DNA of 64,000 nucleotides. Origin: Thermoanaerobaculia bacterium (GTDB lineage Bacteria > Acidobacteriota > Thermoanaerobaculia > Multivoradales > Multivoraceae). The notes beneath the pieces were generated by a model. It had not been told where the DNA came from, ran no database searches, and saw only the letters and a list, made by a program, of their open reading frames with translations. A program made the translations under genes and the position numbers. Of the stretch, positions 1 through 10,250 are shown one piece after another (within the stretch, counting starts at the first letter, position 1; each line of letters starts with the position of its first letter). Location of the stretch: the NCBI GenBank assembly GCA_022822365.1, contig JAJEBV010000040.1, positions 1 through 64,000 on the forward strand. Direction: 5' to 3'.

Positions 1-150
1 ACGGCCATCGAGGATCACGCCCGTGGCGGCCCCGTCCTGGGCAACGGCCGCGCCGGCGGCAGAGAGGTACAGCGCGAGGATCGCGACCGCCATCCCGGTA
101 AGCCGCCGAATCGTTGAACCCGTGTCGTTACGGGTATCGAAATTGTGCAT
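1..150 (-). CDS. Secreted protein, N-terminal fragment (possibly TonB-dependent receptor or carboxypeptidase-regulatory-like)
   Basis: Only the first 50 codons are in the window; the rest lies beyond the left edge. An AGGAGC Shine-Dalgarno lies 12 bases before the ATG at 150. The peptide has a basic n-region (IRRLTG), a hydrophobic core (MAVAILALYL) and an AAGAAVAQ signal-peptidase-type end. After this comes DGAATGVILDG, which resembles the first strand of the carboxypeptidase-regulatory-like domains found at the N-terminus of many TonB-dependent receptors. The beta-helix gene lies 38 bases upstream on the same strand, so the two are probably co-transcribed. The signal peptide is visible; the receptor assignment is a guess from a few residues. 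Confidence 0.6.
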   Translation of the reverse strand, partial: MHNFDTRNDTGSTIRRLTGMAVAILALYLSAAGAAVAQDGAATGVILDGR

Positions 151-187
151 GGTGCAAGTTGCTCCTGTCTACTCTTGGTGGCTTGTC

Positions 188-1891
188 CTAGTTGTCCGAG
201 AAGGTGGTCCAGCCGTCGTCCGTCCACGGATCGTCGGGCGAGACGCCGCCGATGTAGGTAACCGGATCGAAGAAGCCGCCTCCCGATGCGGCGGCGAAAG
301 CCGCGGGAATCGGCGCCCCGCCCGAACGGGCCGGCGAGCCGGACAGGGGCGCCAGATCGGGCTGGATCCGGCTCCTGGAGTTCGGCAGCAGCGGGTCGGA
401 GGCGGTGATGTTCGAGGCCATCAGGTCGACGTTCGAGAACCCGTCGCGGTTGTTGAAGAAGATGCTGTTGTCGATCGTCAGCAGATTGCCGACCAGGCCC
501 TCGCTCACGTCCCCGTCGACGTCGACCGCGTAGTCCTTGGCGTTCATGACGATCGCGTTGCGCAGCGTGATCGCGGTACCGCGACGCAGCAGGATGCCCG
601 GGTCGCCTGAATCGCGCCACATGGAGATCGTCAGGTTGAAGATCGTCGGATTCGACCGCGGCTCGAGGTTGTTGTTCCGGCTGTTGTTGTCGGCCTCGAT
701 CCCCTTGTCGTGATCGTCGAAGCGCTGCAGGACGACCGCGTGCTGCATCCGGCCCTGCCAGCCGTAGGTCCAGTCGATGCTGTCGTCCTGGGAGTCCGTG
801 ATCAGCACGTACTTCGCGTCGGCCGTGCCGCCGAAGAACTCGATGCCGTCGTCCGCGTTGTGGTGGACCTGGACGTGGTCGATCTGCGTGTCGCTGCCGA
901 CGCCCTGGAGCGCGATGCCGTTCAGCTCGTTCTGGTCGGTGAACCGGATGCCGGCGAACTCGACCCGGACATAGGAGAGCCGGCCGCTCGAGTCGGTCGG
1001 GTTGTTGCCGCCGAACAGGCCGGAATCGCCCTCGCCCTCGCGCGGGCAAGTGTTGCAGGGAGCGTTGCCGCTGATGACCAGGCCGCCCCAGTCGCCCGGC
1101 TCCCGTTCGCCGACGTCGAACTCGGAGGTCAGGACGATCGGCAGGCGCGCCGTACCGGCCGCCATGATCTTCGCTCCGGGCTTGACGACCAGCACGCCCT
1201 GGTTCACGTTGCCGCCATAGACGACCGTGCCGGCCTGGATGGTCAGCGTGGCGCCGCCGCCGATGAAGGTCGGGCCGTTGAGGTAGTACGTGTTGTTGTT
1301 CGTCCAGGTCTCGTTCGAGGTGATGTTGCCGACCTTGTGGACCACCGTGTCCACGTGGCTGTACATCGCGTTGCCGCGGGCGATGACCTTCTCGCCGGCC
1401 TCGTCCCGGATCTCCAGGACGAACTGGTAGAGGCCCGTCGCCCTCGGCACTGACGAAGGCAGGGAGCCCAGAGCGCCGTCGCTGCCGAACAGTTGGAAGG
1501 TGTTGGAGCCGGCGCCAAGAAGCGAGCCCAGGTTCGACACGTTGACGGCCCGGCCGAAGACGTCGGTCTCGGCGCTGCCGAAAGCGTTCGCGGCCTGGCT
1601 GTAGTACGTCTTCGCCTCGGTGGCGCGGTTCTCCCAGTACAGGTAGACCCTCGACGGGCTCGTGTAGCCCCTGGCGTCGAGCGTCAGGTCGAGATCCGGC
1701 TCGGTCAACTCGAGCGCCGAAGTGAAGACGTAGAAGTTCGTTTCCAGCAGGATCGCCGGACGATTCGGAATGCCCGGTTCAACCGGCGGGAAGAAGCCGG
1801 CGGCCGGCAGGGCCGAGGCCGCCGTCAACAGAAGTCCCGCCCGGAACGAAGCGCTCCCGCGGGTCGACGAGAAAAGGCGATGCAGAGTCAA
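188..1891 (-). CDS. Secreted right-handed beta-helix repeat protein
   Basis: This is a 567-residue secreted protein of unknown substrate. The chosen start is a TTG preceded by GGAGGAGG with five intervening bases; the longer open frame upstream has no signal and looks untranslated. The N-terminus has a basic stretch and a hydrophobic AGLLLTAASALPAAG signal. The central part (roughly 200-500) repeats short N/D/G-rich rungs such as GGGATLTIQAGTVVYGG, WGGLVISGNAP, GIALQGVGSDTQIDHVQVHHNADDG and FFGGTADAKYVLITDS, typical of parallel beta-helix surface proteins. A CPREGEG loop and its partner cysteine could form a disulfide. In related genomes such proteins often neighbour TonB-dependent receptors, which suits the fragment next to it. 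No catalytic residues can be assigned. Confidence 0.75.
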   Translation of the reverse strand: MTLHRLFSSTRGSASFRAGLLLTAASALPAAGFFPPVEPGIPNRPAILLETNFYVFTSALELTEPDLDLTLDARGYTSPSRVYLYWENRATEAKTYYSQAANAFGSAETDVFGRAVNVSNLGSLLGAGSNTFQLFGSDGALGSLPSSVPRATGLYQFVLEIRDEAGEKVIARGNAMYSHVDTVVHKVGNITSNETWTNNNTYYLNGPTFIGGGATLTIQAGTVVYGGNVNQGVLVVKPGAKIMAAGTARLPIVLTSEFDVGEREPGDWGGLVISGNAPCNTCPREGEGDSGLFGGNNPTDSSGRLSYVRVEFAGIRFTDQNELNGIALQGVGSDTQIDHVQVHHNADDGIEFFGGTADAKYVLITDSQDDSIDWTYGWQGRMQHAVVLQRFDDHDKGIEADNNSRNNNLEPRSNPTIFNLTISMWRDSGDPGILLRRGTAITLRNAIVMNAKDYAVDVDGDVSEGLVGNLLTIDNSIFFNNRDGFSNVDLMASNITASDPLLPNSRSRIQPDLAPLSGSPARSGGAPIPAAFAAASGGGFFDPVTYIGGVSPDDPWTDDGWTTFSDN

Positions 1892-2006
1892 GTGGTCCTC
1901 CTCCGTGGTTCTGAGCAGGGATTCTCCGGGGCGGTTGTGAAGACACACCGCGCAAACGGTCAAAAAACGGAGAAGACCGTCGCGGGCTCCGCGCCGGCGC
2001 CAGTCG

Positions 2007-4469
2007 TCAATGCAGAGGCAGGCGGGAAGCGGAAGGAGCGCCTGGAAGCACCTTCGGCAGCGGGACGACACCGGCCGATGGACTGGCGGCCTCGTCAACC
2101 TCGCCCAGGAGATCCTCCAGCACACGCTCCCACGTCCACTCGAGCGAACTCCGGCGCGCCGCCTCGCTCATCAGGCGCAGCATGGCCGGGTCCTGCTGGA
2201 ACTCCATCAGCGCGGCGGCGAACGCGCCCGGCTGCGGCGAAACGACGACGCCGGACTCGCCGGGCAGGACGATGTCCTGCGGACCGCCGCGGTCCGTGAC
2301 CACCGCGGGCAGCCCGCTCGCCTGCGCTTCCAGAACGACGTTGCCGAAGGTGTCCGAGACGCTCGGGAAAACGAACACGTCCGCGCTGGCGTAGGCCTCC
2401 GCCAGCGCGTCGCCTTCGAGGACGCCGGAGAAGCTCACCCGCCCGTCGGCCACCAGATCCGCGAGCTCCCGCTCCAGGTGGGAGCGGCTCGGACCGTCAC
2501 CCACAAAGCGCAGGCCAGGCGGCGCGGCCCCGCTCTCGAGGCACTGTTTCAGCAGCCGCCGAAACTCCGCGCCGAGATAGTCGAGGTTCTTGTCGGCGGA
2601 CAGCCGACCGACGTAGAGCAGGAGGAGACCGGCGGAGCTGCCCGAACCGTCCCGTGACTTCCCTGGCGCGAACAGCTCCCGGTCGACACCGCGGCGCAGC
2701 AGGCCGACGCGTTGCGGCGAGAGCCCCATCTCGAGCAGCTCGTCGCGATAGGCACGGCTCGGCGCCAGCACCCTGTCCATCTTGCCGTAGAACCAGGCCA
2801 TGGCCTGCCGCGTCCAGCCGGCGAGAAGGGACTGGTCCGTGTACTGCTCGACGTAGCGCGGGAAGTCCGTGTGGTAGATGCCGATCGTCTCCAGCCCGAG
2901 CAGGCGCGCGGCCGCCAGCGCGGTCAGGCCGACCGGTCCCGGCGTCGAGATGACGACCTTCGAGTACGAGCGGCGCTCGATCGTCTCGATCATCGTCAGG
3001 AACGGCGGGAAAGCGACCGTCTGACCCGGGTACTCGTCGATGTCGAACGTGCCGACGGGCGGGAAGTTCTTCACCCAGGGGAACTCGACCGACCCGTTCA
3101 TCGAGGTGATCACATCCAGCCGCTGGGCCCCGCGCTCCGCGGTCTCGCCCAGCGCCCGGATCATCCTGGCCACGCCGTTGACCTCCCCGAACGTGTCGGT
3201 GGCCCAGCAGACGCCGCCGCCCTTCCGGGCCAGCGGGGCCGCCGCTTCGAACCAGCCGCAGATGTCCTGCAGGAAGGGTTCGTCCTGGTGCTGGGTGGAG
3301 AACGACGCCAGGTAGGGCGAAACCGCCAACCCCACCGGCGCCAGCGCGGCGAAGGTCTGGAAGGCGTCCAGGAAGCGGCCGGCGCGCACGTGCTCGACCA
3401 GCTGATCGAAGAAGCGGTAGCCGAGCAGGTGGACCACCTGAGCGGAACGCTCGAACACGCGGCGGTCCGGGGCCGCATCGGGTCCGCCCGGGTTCTGGGC
3501 CAGCAGGGCGCGCAGTTGATCGAAGACCAGGCGCTCCGGATCCGAGAGGCGCCGTCGCACCAGCGCTCCCCCGACCCGGCTGTAGAAGCCGTTGCCCGAC
3601 TTCGTCTCGCCGCCGGCCCGCGCCAGCTTCTCGAGTACCTCACCGACCAGGCTGCGGCTGCCGCCGAACCGGTCGAGGTAGTAGCTGTAGGCGATCTCGT
3701 AGAAGCTGTGCGCCAGACGCAGGCTGCTGCCGGCCTGCCCTCCCAGTTCGCAGGCGCCGGCACGAAGCTGATCGAGAAAGCCGTCGACCGACGGTGTCGG
3801 CTCGGCGACGGTCGTGTAGGCGCTGGCGATGAACAGGCCGCTGTGATCGTCGCTGCCGCCGGTGAAGCTCTTGACCCAGGGCCGTTCGCCGTGCGGCTCG
3901 ATGCCGTGCCGGTCGACCATGCGGTCGATCATCCCGGGCGTCAGGCTCCGCATGACCAGGTTCACCAGATCGCTCGCACGGCGCTCCCGGGCGCCATTCA
4001 GACCCTCGAAACGGTTGAACAGCAGCAGCAGCTTCTCTAGGTGAACCGGCGTCAGACGATGGTTCACCCGGAAGAAGGGGTGAGCCACGGAGTGCGGCAG
4101 GTCCGTCGCGACCAGGTAGTCGCGGAGCTCGTAGATGTTGGGGCGAAGCTCGTCGACGTAGCGGAAGGTCTCCTCGTCGAGCCCGAACACCAGAAGGTGG
4201 ATCTTGCAGCGATCCTCGGGGAAGTACGTCGTCACTTCGCAGGAGACGAAAGTCCCCGGCAGGTGGGCGATCTCGGCCGCGCCCTCGATGCGGTTGTGAT
4301 CCGAGATGGTGACGAAGTCCATCCCCCGCTCCCGCGCGCGGCGGTACACCTCGGTCGGTTCGACGAAGCTCTCGGGCGCTCCGATCCGGCGCAGGAACCA
4401 CGCCGACGGACGATTGGAGTACTTGCTGTGTACGTGCAGATCGGCCCGCGGGCCGGTCAGGGGTTCCAT
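2007..4469 (-). CDS. PHP-domain metal-dependent hydrolase fused to a GT4 glycosyltransferase
   Basis: An 820-residue two-part cytosolic protein. Residues 8-250 are a PHP fold: the DLHVHS metal-binding motif at residues 10-15, SDHNRIEGA, a HSVAHPF histidine and a GGSDDHSG aspartate/histidine cluster, so the phosphoesterase-type metal site looks complete. From about residue 410 there is a GT-B glycosyltransferase of the GT4 type: ATDTFGEVNGVARM glycine-rich acceptor loop, LSADKNLDYL, FVGDGPSRSHLE, and the donor-binding stretch SDTFGNVVLEAQASGLP. The substrate cannot be read. The second ATG (4469) is chosen because GGGAGGA lies nine bases before it; an ATG at 4493 is possible but weakly led. A similar PHP-GT4 arrangement occurs in other bacteria, where it is usually annotated only as glycosyltransferase. 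Confidence 0.85.
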   Translation of the reverse strand: MEPLTGPRADLHVHSKYSNRPSAWFLRRIGAPESFVEPTEVYRRARERGMDFVTISDHNRIEGAAEIAHLPGTFVSCEVTTYFPEDRCKIHLLVFGLDEETFRYVDELRPNIYELRDYLVATDLPHSVAHPFFRVNHRLTPVHLEKLLLLFNRFEGLNGARERRASDLVNLVMRSLTPGMIDRMVDRHGIEPHGERPWVKSFTGGSDDHSGLFIASAYTTVAEPTPSVDGFLDQLRAGACELGGQAGSSLRLAHSFYEIAYSYYLDRFGGSRSLVGEVLEKLARAGGETKSGNGFYSRVGGALVRRRLSDPERLVFDQLRALLAQNPGGPDAAPDRRVFERSAQVVHLLGYRFFDQLVEHVRAGRFLDAFQTFAALAPVGLAVSPYLASFSTQHQDEPFLQDICGWFEAAAPLARKGGGVCWATDTFGEVNGVARMIRALGETAERGAQRLDVITSMNGSVEFPWVKNFPPVGTFDIDEYPGQTVAFPPFLTMIETIERRSYSKVVISTPGPVGLTALAAARLLGLETIGIYHTDFPRYVEQYTDQSLLAGWTRQAMAWFYGKMDRVLAPSRAYRDELLEMGLSPQRVGLLRRGVDRELFAPGKSRDGSGSSAGLLLLYVGRLSADKNLDYLGAEFRRLLKQCLESGAAPPGLRFVGDGPSRSHLERELADLVADGRVSFSGVLEGDALAEAYASADVFVFPSVSDTFGNVVLEAQASGLPAVVTDRGGPQDIVLPGESGVVVSPQPGAFAAALMEFQQDPAMLRLMSEAARRSSLEWTWERVLEDLLGEVDEAASPSAGVVPLPKVLPGAPSASRLPLH

Positions 4470-4693
4470 CGACGGCGGTCCTCCCAGGGTCATGCCCTAC
4501 CGTCGCCGAGTCGTCCCGCAGTTTCTGTAAACCCCCGGTGAGAAGACGATAAAACCGGAGAGTTTTCAGTAACTTACGGACTCGACCACGTAAACACGCG
4601 GCCGGGGTGAGTGCAGCAGCTCAGCCAAACCACCGCGAGATGCCGGCAGAGCAACGGCCAGCAGGAGCGGAAATCGGCTGGCGTGAACTCTGC

Positions 4694-5007
4694 CTAGATG
4701 CCCGTGAAGAGCATGTCCAGGGCAGCGATGATGTTGTCGCGATGGTCGGCCAGAGATCCGACTCGCGAACCGAGTTGGTCGCGCGAGACTCCCGCCAGTT
4801 CCGGGGTGGACATGACGACAGTCCGCCCGTCGACCTCGAAGCGAGGCATCAACGTCTTGGCCGGAGGCCCCGCCGACTCCTGCCAGAAGAGCGGTGCCAC
4901 GACCCTCGTTGCCAACGGATCGAGCAGGTCCGACTGAGGTCGAGCAGATAGGGAACGGCACCGCTCGTTTCCCTGCTGGGATTCGCGTAGAGATCGAACT
5001 GGGCCAT
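4694..5007 (-). pseudogene. ccdB: CcdB-family toxin, frameshifted
   Basis: CcdB poisons DNA gyrase. Reading from the ATG at 5007 gives MAQFDLYANPSRETSGAVPYL and then LLDL, after which the frame turns to nonsense. The C-terminal two thirds continue in another frame as QSDLLDPLATRVVAPLF, then a PRFEVDGRTVVMSTPELAGV stretch and an NIIAALDMLFTGI end that matches the CcdB C-terminus, including the final Gly-Ile. One extra base at about 4933-4940 would restore a continuous protein of 104 residues, the normal CcdB length. The ATG overlaps the ccdA stop (TGATG), the usual coupling of this pair. The toxin is therefore either inactivated by a one-base deletion or affected by a sequencing or assembly error. 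Confidence 0.8.
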
Positions 5008-5270
5008 CAGAAGCGCCGCATCCGATCACCGTAGGAACTCTCGGTCCCGATCCGCCGGTTGTAGGAGCCGATGGCAACTCGATTGGCTTCGATCCAGTCT
5101 CGTCTCCGCTGCCGAGCCAGACGATCGGCCAGCGCTTCCTCAAGCGCGCCGGAGAGATTCACGCCCAGGGCCCGAGCCTTCGCCAGCAAGTCGCTGTTCA
5201 CGGAGAGGTTCGCCGGCCGCTTCCGCGCCGACACGTCGTACAGCGCGACGCTCCTCCCGTCCAGAGTCAT
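5007..5270 (-). CDS. ccdA: CcdA-family antitoxin
   Basis: This 87-residue protein neutralises CcdB and represses its own operon. The N-terminal half (RPANLSVNSDLLAKARALGVNLSGALEEAL) is a ribbon-helix-helix DNA-binding domain. The C-terminal half (RRRDWIEANRVAIGSYNRRIG) is the flexible toxin-binding tail of CcdA, with the conserved W..EN pattern. Its TGA overlaps the ccdB ATG by one base. Two ATGs lie six bases apart. I chose the inner one because AGAG lies seven bases ahead of it; the other is at 5276. The start sits on a palindrome that may be its own operator. The antitoxin is intact while the toxin is frameshifted. Confidence 0.85.
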   Translation of the reverse strand: MTLDGRSVALYDVSARKRPANLSVNSDLLAKARALGVNLSGALEEALADRLARQRRRDWIEANRVAIGSYNRRIGTESSYGDRMRRF

Positions 5271-5289
5271 GCGCATACTCTATGCGCAT
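5269..5289. promoter_or_regulatory. Candidate ccdAB operator: two palindromic 8-mers
   Basis: The self-complementary octamer ATGCGCAT occurs at 5269-5276 and again at 5282-5289, separated by five bases (ACTCT), right on the ccdA start. Ribbon-helix-helix antitoxins such as CcdA bind short palindromes over their own promoter, so this is a reasonable autoregulatory site. The repeat is seen directly; its role is inferred. Confidence 0.45.
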
Positions 5290-5378
5290 CCGTACGCCGT
5301 TGTCGAACCGAGTACCAGGACCCCCAGCGGCTTCGCCTGGTGGTCCGGTGAGGGAATCCCCGCCGCCCGCCTGCTCGC

Positions 5379-7352
<1,974 letters not shown>

Positions 7353-7530
7353 GCGTGAATCTCCGGAGAGTGAGTTGCTGCTTGCGCCGTGAACAGGACG
7401 CGGCGCCGCCAAACCGGGGTCGACTGACGACCTCGCAACGGCAGCGCACGCTACGGAAGCGCAAGAGTACGCCAGACCGCAAGAGCGCCATCGGCAGACC
7501 GCGCTTCGGGTTGCTACTCTCTGAGCGTCC

Positions 7531-8895
7531 ATGTCGACCCGGCCCGTCTCAACCGACTTGCCGCTGCCGCCAGGTCCCAGGGGCCGTCGACTGCGCAACG
7601 CGACGAAGCGAGCTCGGGACTTCCAGGGCCTGCTTGAGGAACTTCACCGCGACTACGGCGACATCGTCCTCTTCGAAATGCCGACCTCCCCGTGGTGCGC
7701 CGTGTTCACCGGCGACCTGGCGCGAGAGGTCCTGACCACCCAGGAGCAGTGGTTCCGGCCGTTCTACCCGCCGTCGAACTACGACCTGCTGACTCACTAC
7801 TTCCTGCAGACGTCTCACGGCGACGACCACCGGCGGCGACGCGAGATCATGCTGGCCGGATACGCCGAAGAACGCATGCGCGCCTGCGCGAACCTCATCC
7901 TCGACAACGTCGACGAACTGATCGGGAGGTGCTCGCCGAACCGCGAGGTCGACATGATCGACGAGCTGGAGCGCTTCTCGTGGCGCTGCATGCTCGACCT
8001 GGTCCTGGGCCGCGAACCGAAGCTCGATCCGGAGTTGGGCCGCAACGTCCTCTCCGCGATGAAGCAGGACCTTCTGCTGGGGATCGTCCCGTTCAAGGAA
8101 GTCGTCATCAAGCTGCCGCTGCCCTTCAACCGCCGGGTCCGCGACACCCTGAAGGCCCTGGACGAGGTCACCTACCCCGCGATCGAACGAGCCAAGGATC
8201 CCGCCCACGACGGCCACGACCTGATCTCGCACCTCGTCCGGACGGCCGCCGACGGGAGCGCCCACGGCCTCTACGAGACGGACCTGGAGGTGCGCGACGA
8301 GGCCTACGGTCATCTCTGCGCCGCCATCGACGCTCCGGTGGGCGCGCTGACCTGGGGCATTCACCTCGTTGCGCGCCACCCCGACGTTCGCGGCCGCCTG
8401 GAGCACGAACTTGACGACGTCCTGGGAAACCGGCCGATCGAGGCCCGCGACCTGCGGCGCCTCCCCTACCTGCGCGCCATCTTCCGCGAAATCCTGCGTT
8501 TCGAGCCGCCGGCCTACGCCATGCCGGCCCGCGAAGCACTGGAGGACCGCGTTCTGGGCGGCTACCTGATCCCGAAGGGCACGATGACGATCGTCGGCGC
8601 ACATGTCATTCAGCGGCGGCCGGAACACTGGGAAGACGCCGACGAGTTCCGGCCGGAGCGCTGGCTCGGAGTGGAAGCCGGTGACGGCATGCGTCCCGAG
8701 GACGGCTACATGCCTTTCGGCGTCGAACCGCGCGGTTGCCGGGGGGCCGGCTTCGCCGCCATGATGTTCGCGTTCGCCCTGGCGTCGCTGTTCAGGGACC
8801 GCAGGCTCGAGCCTTTGTCCAGGCGCCCGCCGTCGAGAACGAACATCGGCATCGGCGTGCGGGGCGCCTACAAGGTGAGGATCGAAACCCGATGA
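7531..8895 (+). CDS. Cytochrome P450 (first of a coupled pair)
   Basis: A 454-residue haem-thiolate protein. It has the proline-rich LPLPPGPRG start, K-helix ExxR (E320, R323), the FRPERW signature and the haem loop MPFGVEPRGCRGAGF with Cys403 as axial ligand. It has no membrane anchor. The I-helix reads AAIDAPVGALTW instead of the usual AGxE/DTT: the acidic residue (D267) is kept, but the oxygen-activating Thr is Ala268, followed by Pro269. The next P450 starts inside its stop codon (ATGA), so both are made together. No ferredoxin or reductase lies nearby, and the substrate is unknown. The unusual I-helix raises the possibility of peroxide use, isomerisation or another non-oxygenase reaction. 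Confidence 0.92.
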   Translation: MSTRPVSTDLPLPPGPRGRRLRNATKRARDFQGLLEELHRDYGDIVLFEMPTSPWCAVFTGDLAREVLTTQEQWFRPFYPPSNYDLLTHYFLQTSHGDDHRRRREIMLAGYAEERMRACANLILDNVDELIGRCSPNREVDMIDELERFSWRCMLDLVLGREPKLDPELGRNVLSAMKQDLLLGIVPFKEVVIKLPLPFNRRVRDTLKALDEVTYPAIERAKDPAHDGHDLISHLVRTAADGSAHGLYETDLEVRDEAYGHLCAAIDAPVGALTWGIHLVARHPDVRGRLEHELDDVLGNRPIEARDLRRLPYLRAIFREILRFEPPAYAMPAREALEDRVLGGYLIPKGTMTIVGAHVIQRRPEHWEDADEFRPERWLGVEAGDGMRPEDGYMPFGVEPRGCRGAGFAAMMFAFALASLFRDRRLEPLSRRPPSRTNIGIGVRGAYKVRIETR

Positions 8896-10229
8896 CAAAG
8901 CCGCCTCTGCCACCCCGCCTCGCCCTTGGGAAGCTCGCGACCCTGCGAAAGATGGCGGAGGACGTACTGGGTTTCCTCCACTGGCTCCATGAGAACCATG
9001 GCGACATCGTCCGCTTCAAACTTCCCGGCCGCCGCCGCCTGGCCGTCTTCAGCCGTGAGCTGGCGCACGAAGTGCTCGTCGAGAAGACCGACGTCCTGCG
9101 GATCCTGCATCCCAGAACCGCCTGCGACGTGGTTCCGAGCGCCGGCCTCGTCCGTATGCCCGCCGGAGAAGAACACGGTCGTTTGCGCGAACTCATCGTG
9201 TCCGCGGCGACTCCCGAGCGGGTCGCGTTCCAGAAGCACGTCGCCGCCGCCGAAGCCAACCGGCTGGTCGACGAACTCCCGGACGGGACCGTCGACCTGC
9301 CGCGGACGATGGAGCGACTGGCCTGGAACGGCGTCACGACGAGCCTCCTGGGCCGCGGACCCGAACTCGATCCGGCCATCGTCCGGCCCTCCCTGAAGGC
9401 GGTGAAACTGACCTTCATGCTGAGCGTGCTGCCGGGATTCCAGTTACTGCGGAGACTTCCCCTGCCGCACGACCTGAAGGCCCGCAGGGCCATTCGCCCG
9501 CTCGACGAAGCGACCCGCGAAGCGATCGGGGCGGCTCGAGCGTCGGCGGAAGCCAGGCCCGAGCTCATCTGCCACCTCGTGCAGGCAACGGAACGCGAGG
9601 AGTCCGGCTGGCGCTTCGCAAACGACAGGGAGATCCGCGACGAGGTGTACACCATGCTGTTCGCCGCCCTGGACGGCCCGGTGCAGATACTCACGCTGGC
9701 GCAGTTCTACCTGCGCGACCGCCCGGAGGTTCGCGAACGGATGGAAGCCGAGGTGGACCAGGTGGTCGGCGACCGCCCGCTTCAGGGAGACGACCTCGGA
9801 CGGCTCCCGTTCACGCACGCCGTCGCCATGGAGGTCCTGCGGCTTCACCCTCCGGCCCCGTTGCTCGTGGCGCGGCGGGCGGAGGAGGACTGTACGCTCG
9901 GCGGCTATCTCGTCCCGAAGGGAACCAGTGTCGATGTCGTTCTCCACGTCATGCAGAGGGACCCCGAGAGTTGGGGAGACGGCGGCGCCTTCCGGCCTGA
10001 GCGATGGTTCGAGGGTCCGGGATGCCCCGTCGACCGGTTCGTCCCGTTCAGCTTCGGTCCGAAGGAGTGCCGCGGGGCGGACCTGGCCACCAACCTGATC
10101 GTCGCGACGCTGGCCGCGGTGGCCGGACGGCGCCGGCTGGAGCCGGTCGAGCGGGACCTGCCGACCGAGCCCGGCCTGGGAGTCGGCGGATTCAGAGGCG
10201 CCATTCCGGCCACCGTGACCCTACGGTAG
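8892..10229 (+). CDS. Cytochrome P450 (second of a coupled pair)
   Basis: A 445-residue P450 starting at the ATG that overlaps the TGA of the preceding P450 by four bases; the longer open frame upstream lies inside that gene and is rejected. Conserved elements are ExxR (E314, R317) in MEVLRLHPP, FRPERW, and the haem loop VPFSFGPKECRGADLA with Cys393. As in its partner, the I-helix is abnormal: AALDGPVQILTL, with Asp261 kept but Gly262-Pro263 where the conserved Thr-Thr should be. The two proteins are recognisable paralogues with matching layout, so they probably arose by tandem duplication. They may act as a heteromeric or sequential pair. The reaction is not predictable from sequence. Confidence 0.92.
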   Translation: MTKPPLPPRLALGKLATLRKMAEDVLGFLHWLHENHGDIVRFKLPGRRRLAVFSRELAHEVLVEKTDVLRILHPRTACDVVPSAGLVRMPAGEEHGRLRELIVSAATPERVAFQKHVAAAEANRLVDELPDGTVDLPRTMERLAWNGVTTSLLGRGPELDPAIVRPSLKAVKLTFMLSVLPGFQLLRRLPLPHDLKARRAIRPLDEATREAIGAARASAEARPELICHLVQATEREESGWRFANDREIRDEVYTMLFAALDGPVQILTLAQFYLRDRPEVRERMEAEVDQVVGDRPLQGDDLGRLPFTHAVAMEVLRLHPPAPLLVARRAEEDCTLGGYLVPKGTSVDVVLHVMQRDPESWGDGGAFRPERWFEGPGCPVDRFVPFSFGPKECRGADLATNLIVATLAAVAGRRRLEPVERDLPTEPGLGVGGFRGAIPATVTLR

Positions 10230-10250
10230 AGGCCGCGGCCCGCCTCCTAG

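Noticed and set aside
2712..4040. A 442-codon plus-strand open frame
   Set aside because: Antisense to the PHP-glycosyltransferase gene and without recognisable domains.
4566..4961. A 131-codon minus-strand open frame over ccdB
   Set aside because: Out of frame with both CcdB segments and starts inside the toxin gene; it only reflects the frameshifted region.
7549..8913. A 454-codon open frame on the minus strand
   Set aside because: Exactly antisense to the first P450, which has all family motifs.
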